Source of the DNA: Meandrina meandrites
Taxonomy: Eukaryota > Cnidaria > Anthozoa > Scleractinia > Meandrinidae
Assembly (NCBI GenBank): GCA_963693305.1
Contig: OY855910.1
Span: 18,516,362-18,580,361 of the forward strand
Direction: 5' to 3'
Length of the DNA stretch: 64,000 bases
Shown here: piece by piece, positions 45,501 through 54,500 of the stretch
Position numbering within the stretch: the stretch's first letter is position 1
Layout: the number at the start of each line of letters is the position of its first letter
Notes under the pieces: generated by a model
Databases searched by the model: none
Seen by the model: the letters and a program-made list of their open reading frames with translations, nothing else
Told to the model about the DNA's origin: nothing
Made by a program: the position numbers and the translations under genes

Positions 45501-48500
45501 TGTAATAACTTATTATAGGAGAATTCAAGTACTGCATGTTTATATATGTCTGTATGTACATACGTGGGAAAAGATATCATGAAATTTGCTTGAGCATTTT
45601 AAACTCAAAGAGAGACCAAGAGAGCCCTAATCCGTAATTGGCACGTAGTATCGCAACACAACACGAATTCTTGACCTCGGCACAGCATGCATAGTTTAAA
45701 TAAGTGGAATCGCCTCAGTGTTTTAAAAAGATATAAAATTTATTGACTTAAATAATCAGTATTGAAAGTCTACTACGAATGTCTGTACTCGCGTATGAAT
45801 AATTTGCAGTCAAGTATTCGTTCGCGGGACCGGCCAGTACGCTAACTTTTATATGCTACTCATCGCGTTCATGTGATCGATGATCTTCTTAAATGGTCTG
45901 TTCAAAGTTCGGATTCGACTGGAAATATCTTACCCTGGTTTTAAACCCATTAGGTTAACACTTGTCTTAATTAACGCAAAGCCCAAAGATGCCGCATCTT
46001 TGCGGTAAGAATGAATGAAGAATCTGTTTCCTTTCGCTGCTAGTAATGTAAACAAAGTGCCGTGGAATGAGTCGATTGTTTACTGATTTTGCATTGTGTG
46101 TACATGCAGAGGAGCAAATAAGTCTGAATCAAACCAGAAGCGCTCACTAGAATCGCTTAATGCTTCAAGTAAACAGTGGTAATATTTTGGTTCGGCAAGC
46201 TAGAAGATAATTATCTTGAATTCTCCGAAAACTCTGGGTCCATATGAAGCAAATTGAAGCCCATCTGTGAAGATCAAAAGTCTAATTTTAATCTTTGCTG
46301 CTAGCACTCGCTGATCGGACCAGAAGGGTGACCAAAAAATCTTAAATTCTGATGTGCTTTGATTACATTGCCGAGAACTTGATGGTCTCCCTGTTTTTTA
46401 TGCATTTTGGAGCTCTGACCGAAGTCACGACCTACAACTCAGATTATCGCGCGAGCGATATCACGTTCGACTGATGTCCTGGTTTGATGTCACGAATTGT
46501 ATCGGACCCAGACCCTTTTGGCCAGATCTTCAACTCGGTCATGTTTTCAATTATTGCGATTTTTCTCGACTTTGAAAATTCACAGAAAATCAAGGTTTGA
46601 ACCGAAATCAAAATTTTTTCAGCATGGTTCTGCTCAGAAAAACGTAAATATTCTTTTGCATGAAAAATAATTTTTGGGTTTATGGGCACTTTAAGTAAAA
46701 CTGTTCTAGGAAACCTTGGCTTCTTAGGTCAATGGCAATGATATACAATTAGAAATTTATGTGTTCAGATAATAACATGTATTTGAATGTTTCACTTTTG
46801 AATGTTTAGTTTTGTGTTGTTTTTTAGGTTCTGTAAAGAAGACCGTGTGTAACAGTGGTAAGACTTGCTGTCATTATTTATTATTATCAGTTGCCTGATT
46901 GCATTTCTTTCAATGTAACTCTGACAAGTTTATTCTGTCATATTTTGTGTTTGGTTTTAGAATTATTAAACTAGTTTGAATTGATTATTTTTTTTTATTA
47001 TCTTTGGCATCATCATTGCTTTCAATAAGCACCAAAGGCCGAAAGTGTCGGCTACTTTGCTCTACTTTCCTCCACTCAGAGAAGTCAGCTACTCTTTACC
47101 CTAAATTGAAATAATTTAAGAAAAATTCTTTTAAACAGTTGGTTACTCTTCTCAGACCAGCTGTCTACTTCGAATTTTATTGAGACCCCTGTATCATGTT
47201 ACAAAGGAAATAAAAATCAAACTGTTTTGAAAATTTCAAACCAAAAACAAGTTTGAACCACAAGAAATAATACTAAAATGATTAACATATTCTCGACTTT
47301 GTCTGAATGGTTTTGAGTCATTAACTTATACAAAGAAATTGCAAAGGTCTTGGGTTTAAATCTACCGGTAATTGAAGTCAGTAGTTTCTCAAGTGTTTTT
47401 TGCAACATTTTATGTTGCTGTTTCTCTATAAATTTCTATATTGTCTTCACCCATCATCCATGTGTCAATTTAACAGCTACATTGGTACAACCTGTATATC
47501 GCTCAATCATAAAAATGTCCATGGTAGGAACAAGGTCATTGTAACTGCAAATAGACTTGGAAAATGATGTATAACAGGACATTGTTTTAAAGGGGCTTTG
47601 TCACGGATTTGAACAGATTTTTGAACAGCCAAAATTTATATTTGTGTTGAAAGAAACCAAAAAATAATAGCCCATTTTTATTACCAATTGCTATATTAGA
47701 GCACCGAAACTGTTAACAAGCATCTTTAGCTGCAGATGGCTACGATGGAAATGGATTACAACTTGAAAAGTTTAGCTAAACTTTTCAAGTTGTTTCCGCA
47801 CGTCTACAAAAAATCAATATTTATAGCCGTAGTTAGATTTCTATCCACATATTAAGGTTATACAGGCCCATAGGGTGGGGGGGTTCGAGGGGTTCGAATG
47901 AACCCCCTAAAATTTTTGTAGTCGGCATTTTTGGGAGGTTGAAAAGATAAATTTTTTTTACATAAAACAGTCAAAAGACTGTTACCGGTCGATTCCACGG
48001 ATGACTACCTTCCTTGCCAGGATTATCGATTATCAACATTTTGGCACTATAATGAAAAGTTCTAATCTTTTGGATTGGTTAATTGATGTTCGTCTTGCTT
48101 TCCATCCTTGTCGTGGCGCCCGCAGCAATCAGAACTAGTGTTAGTTGTATCAATGCATCTGACAGTATCGTTGCGTTATAATTCATTATCAATTTTGAGG
48201 GAAAGACCTGTTGATTAAATCACATGTGCACATTGCAACAGTGATTTTGCAAGATTTTGGAATCAAGACAGGATTTTGGAATTGATAACAGTGAAAAATA
48301 ATGAAGGAAAAGTTATATATTCATAAAGTCTATAACTTACGTGATTGCAAAATTGTAAGAAAGATTTATTTAAAAGTCACCTTACATTCCTAACCAAAAT
48401 TTCTGAAAGTTATAGAATTACCCCCGGGAACAAACAGATATTCTGTACCTGCTAAGCCATGGAGCATGTTCATGTCAGATAATTCATCATTCTAACAATT

Positions 48501-51500
48501 TCTTGTCCACTCATCCACCCTGCATGTAATTTTAACATTTGTGTTTTGAAAACTGTCTAAATGCACACACTCATTTCTGAACATTTCAGAATTTTTTTAG
48601 AATGAAAATTACTTTCCGAAGAGCTAATATTGAAGGAAAATGCATCCCACCTCAGAAATAATGTCAAAATGCAGGAAATGGCACTTGAGAAAACCTAAAT
48701 TTGCAACATTTCCTTGGTGGGGGGGGGGGGGGGGGGAATGTCCCCAGACCCCCCTAGAGGCTCGCACCTTTGGCGCTTGTGTTAGCGCTTTAGGCGATAA
48801 GAAATACCTCCCAAAAATAAAAGAACCCCCCTCAACAGAATCCATCCTACCGGCCTGTTTTATATTCCTTTAGATGCTTAAAGGTAGTGATTTTCATGGG
48901 TTAAGTTGCCTATCACTAATTTTAGAACAGTTGAGACCAACAATCTGCGAAATCCCCGTGACAGAGCTCCTTTAATTATATTATTTAGATCCAGAAGCAG
49001 ACCCTGTTCTGACTGAACTCAGTACTCGACCAAGAGTACTTCTTCAACCGCAGTTCACAACTAACATTTTCACTTACCAAACAACTGTGTCATTTGATGC
49101 AATGGTCCTGCAGCTTTGGGGAAGAGCTTCTACTTGTCAGTCAGATGTTCGTATCAACACCAAATATGATGAGGACAGTCAGTGAGTAAAAATCTAGCAC
49201 TGTAACACTGCGATGTAGCTAAGATTTCCAACAGAGAAAATTTTGTTGATCACAGAAGGAAAATTTAGGTCACATTAAAGAGGAAGAGTAAACCAGACAT
49301 GGTCTTAAAGTGCGAAAAATCAAGAAAAGTTAAGTCCACAGGTGGTTATTTTTTCCGCCTTCCCCTATTATTTACATCCCTGCTGTAACACCATTGTGTA
49401 ACTATGTCACAGTAGGAGTTAGATCTAAAACTTGCAACCCCCAAGTCATAATAAAATTATATGCAGTGACAAACTGATGAGTGGTGCCAGTTCTCTTGAA
49501 GACCTGAATCATTAACTTAGTTAAAATGGAAAATATAGATGGCAAACTGATCCTGATGGCTAAAGCGGTCAAAAATAAACAAAGTGGATAACACAACTAA
49601 AATGTATTGAAAGAACTTTGCCCCATATTTCAATTTGCAATACAAACCTTCCTCAGGTGCTGGGCAGAAAAAAATGTGAGGAAATTAAAAGGATCATAAT
49701 ATTTACAAATAAATTATTTGAAATAAAATACTAAACAATGATTGGTTCTAAGAACTAATTAACAATATTGTCAATGAGGATGAAATTGTCAAGGGGGTGT
49801 AATGTTTTGGCTTGGTTAATTGAATTTAAATGTTTTGTTGTTTTTTTTCTGCTGAGAATTTAATAAATGTTTCCATCAATCAGGCTAAATTCTGTATTAA
49901 TTTTACATATATTCCTTAAACATACGTTAATTTCCTTGCTCTTTCCTCACAAATTATAAATGTTCAAAAAGTTGATAAGAAGATAAATAACTAGATTGTA
50001 TCTACATGTAGCAACCTCCCACTTCCTTAAACTTAAGTATCATAGGTCGGCAATGTGTGCAGAGAGATAAATTGTTATATTTATTGTTACCTTTTTTAGA
50101 ACATCAAACCATTCTCTTGGTGTTGGCTGGAACAAGTTTTCCATCTTTGTTCTTGACACCAGTCTGGCCACACCTGAGGTAGTAGATACGTACCATCTGT
50201 TTGTGTTTCGTAAAAGACGCTCCGAGACAGAGAGGACATTTGATAAAGAGTCCATGCATCAAGTTTGCGCTCATCACCAGGTAATATACTTGTTGAGGTG
50301 CAGATATTAAAGGGACACTGTCACGGGCATTTTTTGGCTTTTTTAGTAAAATGGCACCAAAATTACAACTAAGTACTTTCATCCATGCAAGAAATGCTCC
50401 TAGAACTTAAAGGGAAGGATATCTAGCAAATTTTTTAAAGAAGAGGGTAATCATAAAAAGTTTTCATCAATTTTTCCAAATGATGAGGACAGAACTTGAA
50501 AAAGTCAGGCAGACTTTTTCAAGTTGCGATCAAAAGCTCCCAATGGTATCACAGTGATATCGCTCTATATTTACCTCCAGTACACTGGTATAGTTATTTT
50601 AAGAAAACCTGACAACTGTTAATAGGTTTCCAATGATATAAACATGTTTTTGTGCTGTTAAATTTTTGAGGTTATGCCCGTGACAGTGTCCCTTTAATCA
50701 TAACAAACTCATAAATCACAATAGGCCAATTAGGTATTCTCTGGATCTAGCCTGCAATAGAAGCTAGTGGAGAAGAATATCATTAACAAAGCATTACATG
50801 TATCCTTCAATACAAGATTGATCCACAGAATAGGAAAATGGCTTTCTGTAGCTTTAACCCCAAGTGCGAGGGCCATACTGAGAGAATATTGGCCAGATCA
50901 TTCTTGTACAGACTAAGGGCAGCAAGCACTGTATAAGAAAGACTGATGGCTATATTGTCCCAGCAAGGTTCCCAGTAAGTGAGGGTTGCAAAAATTTGAA
51001 CATTACACGACTTTCTTTGCCACCCTGTTACTTGTATTTTGCTAGCTAATTGGACGTTTACATCATTTCATGAACATTACAGGAAAATCCAGCCTCAGTA
51101 ACTAGCTAGTTTTGTTATCACTTCATTTCCCAGGAGTGCAGTCTGAAAGTGTTTCCTGGCAGATCTTGTGGTCTAGAGAAACTGATAGTCACAACATGGA
51201 AAAGGTTTCTCATTAAGCAAGATGAACTTCCTCACTGTGAGACTGGGCATGAGTCAGGTAAATAGTGACCATTAAATTGATGTCACCAACACCACTCACT
51301 TGACAGCTGTCTACTTCAAACTACTCTTAGCGTATTATATCATTCTGGGGGTGGGAGGTGGGGGACCTATTGCCTAATGATCAGTGTGGTGCACTCCAAA
51401 TCAAGAGTACTCACTTTGAATCCTCATCAGGGCCCGGTTGCATAAAACGCCCGTAACACTTACGGGTACACATAGGTGTACTCATAACTCAAGTGAGTTG

Positions 51501-54500
51501 CATTAAATCACTTAAGTGATCCACTTACGGATTGCACGTAAGTGGCTGCACTTACGATTTTCGTAAGTGTGCACCTAAGTGTCGTTTATGCAACAGAAAT
51601 TGCGGGTGTTGCATAAAACGTTTTTTACGTCAAAAACAGCCCGTAAGTTTACGGGACCTATATAGGTCCCGTATCTTTACTGAAGTTAACGCGAACTTTT
51701 TCTGACAGGTGAAAGGAAAAGGTATTTTCTTGTTTAAGTACTTATAATGCCCTTTATGATCCACTGCCCACGTTTTAAACTTGTCCTTAAAGGAACCCAA
51801 ACATGTCAAATGGATATTAAAGTAAAAACACAGTTCATACTATAATTAAGCAGAATTCAGCGGGCTTGATGAGTTCCACTCACTTGTTTACTCAAACTCA
51901 AATGTATATTTTTCTCAAATCCACAAAGATACATCCCTTTAATCGAATTACAAAATTTTTGAAAAACTTATCCCTCAAATTTCGACACGTTTTTGTCGAC
52001 CCCTTCAGTTTCATTGCCGCCTTGGTACATGCCATCGGTATCGTTGTCACCAGTGGTGTCTGCATCATCATTTTCAACTTCCTCATGTTTGGAATCAATT
52101 TGAAAATCCATTGTTTAAGTCCCAAATATCAAAAAGCAAATTAAGGGCAACCTTACATTTACATTGCAGCTTTTCTCTGCCTTGAATCGGAGTTCTTCAA
52201 GAGGAACGCCCATCTTTTTTAGAATACCGATTTGTAAGCCTTATTGTAGCTCCTTTGCACTAAACGTGTTTACCAATGAGGGTCACCATCAATAAACTTG
52301 ATTTCTGTTTCATTAGCGTATTCTTAAACTTCGGAGTTTTGCGAACGAGCAAACCGTATATCTCTGTCGTGTTCTTTTATCCTTTTCTTGCATCGCTCTC
52401 CCTGTTTCCCCAATATATACTTTTCCGCATTCACGTGGAATCTCACAGACAACACTGACTTGTTTAGTTAGTTCAGGGGCGTCTTTTGGTCGCACTAAGT
52501 GAGACCTAAGAGTTGTGTCTTTTATTTACGTTTATTGTGTTCTAAGCAGCGAAGCGCTATCGTCAATTGCTGTGCAGCTTTAAGGGCATGGTTTCGTGTT
52601 GTGCCATACTCTAGCCCTATACACACCCTATTTACAAGCTCGTAAATTATGGGTCTTGTCCTTCGAGTCTCTTCTGAAACTTTTTAGTTAGGTAGCCGAA
52701 AAACATATGACTAGATCAATAATGAGTAGTTCAATACCAAGTCAGGAATTAGTGAAAAAAGGAAACTCTTTGATTAAGTTTTTCAAAATAAAATGATGAA
52801 AAAAATTTCTTTTGATATTTAGCTTTATCTTAAAACAGACTTTTCCCTATTCATTTAAAAGAAGTTTAAAAGTGTTCTAATCAAACTACCAGACACTACT
52901 TTCGTTACTTATCAGTTGAAAAACAGAGTCGGAGTCATTAATATAATGACCACAACAAAATTAAGTGTGACCTTAAAGTGCCTATGAAATGAAAAATCAA
53001 GCTATTAAAAAGTAAGCTCATTTAAAAGGCCTTTCAAAGCAAAGAAGTATGGCGTTTTTCTTTTTCTGATATCTTCTTTCCTCCCAGAGATATTCAGGTT
53101 TCTTATGATATGCAAATTAGGTACTGATGACGTCACAGGGTGTGAAGTTTAAGGCTCAAAAAACAAAATTAAGAATATCTCTGGTAATAATTGGACAATC
53201 TACTTTAAACTTGCCAAGCTTGTTGCACCCAAACAAATACACCAGCCCGTGTATATATTGATGTTGCTATGGCAACACACTCGGGTCCAGATCTCTGTCA
53301 TGCAGAAATGATAATTCCTGTATTTGATCTTCAACAAAGATTGTCTGCTTCTTTTAGTTTGATAAGGAGACCTAGTGTAGTGCAAGCGTTGTATATTTTT
53401 CAAAAAGAGCTAAGGATTTTGCCCTGTAAGGTGAAAAATGGTTAAATTTGAATTAAAGAGGAAAGAGACTGGAACCAAGACTATTGCCATGGCAACATTA
53501 AATTATGCACCATGTCATGTATTATATGGGGTTAAATGCCCATGCAAAGTTTCCATTACATTGCTTCATTCTTTCCAGAGATATGCTTGGTTTTGTGTTT
53601 TGACCCTCACAAACACAACTTGTGACGTCATCAGTACCTAATTTGCATATTAGAAGAAACTTGAATATCTCTGGGAGGAAAAAAGATATCGCCGAAAGAA
53701 AAATGCCACCCTTCTTTGCTTTGAAAGGCCTTTTCAATAAGCTTATTTTTTAATAGCTTCATTTTTCATTTCATAGGCACTTTAAAGGGGCAGTCTCACC
53801 AAGTTTTAGCCTACTTGAAAATCCAATAAAGGTGTTGGTATTAATTGGATTTCCACTAAAACTTGCCTAATCTTACTAAAATGCACTGTACTGGTCGCGA
53901 AAGTTGTTTAAAACTGGTGTGGCTGCGGACGAGTAGAAAAGCAGTAGTCTAAAATTTGAAAACGTCGGGCCGACGTTTTCAAGTTTGACAGTGTTACTTC
54001 GAGGAAAATCACTAAAAAACCATTGATTATGGTTTATGCACATATTATAGAGTCAATTTCTCCTTTTCTAGCGTTTAAAGGTTATCTTGTCCATCTATGA
54101 GTGCACCTTTATAATTCTAGCATAGTTTACGCAAAAACTTAGAAGACCGCTCGTGATACTGCCCCTTTAAGTAAACCCGTAAGTTACCCCCTAAGGCAAA
54201 TACTTAAGAGTGCACTAAGTATGTTCCTTGCAACACCCGTAAGTGTACCCTTAACGGACTCGTAAGTGTCCTACTTAAGTTTGCACTTAAGTAGACGTTT
54301 TATGCAACCGGGCCCAGGGTTCTTGATTTGGTAACGGTTGGGATTAGCAATATTCCTGCTTGCTTGATGTCATGCAAATCACAGTGAATCACCGACAGTA
54401 TGGGCCTCTTGGCCATGTACAGGCCAGCTTTTTTTACCTTGAATATGAAAAAGGGGTTTTATTGGCCAGGAAGAGTTCTGGTGATGAAGTGATGATCATA

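Larger units (their letters stand above)
48989..51257 (+). other. CPED1: CPED1 exons 13-15: cadherin-like beta-sandwich
   Basis: Translated exons 13 and 14 read FTYQTTVSFDAMVLQLWGRA, later INTKYDED, then GVGWNKFSIFVLDTS and DTYHLFVFRKRR. That is the layout of the cadherin-like beta-sandwich family (Y.v.V......v.v.a, then G.N...i.V......Y.l.v.R). Exon 15 adds a cysteine-containing linker to the esterase. Confidence 0.65.
51430..54316. mobile_element. GGGCCCGGTTGCATAAAACG-ended element, host to three nested elements
   Basis: The left end GGGCCCGGTTGCATAAAACG is matched by CGTTTTATGCAACCGGGCCC at the right. Sub-terminal repeats of ACTTACGGG/CCGTAAGT and ACTTAAGT occur in both ends (51440-51660 and 54170-54300). 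Inside lie a GIY-YIG fragment and two TTAA elements. No transposase was found. The target duplication is unclear because the flanks CAGGG/AGGG blend with the palindromic end. It fills most of CPED1 intron 15. Confidence 0.7.
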
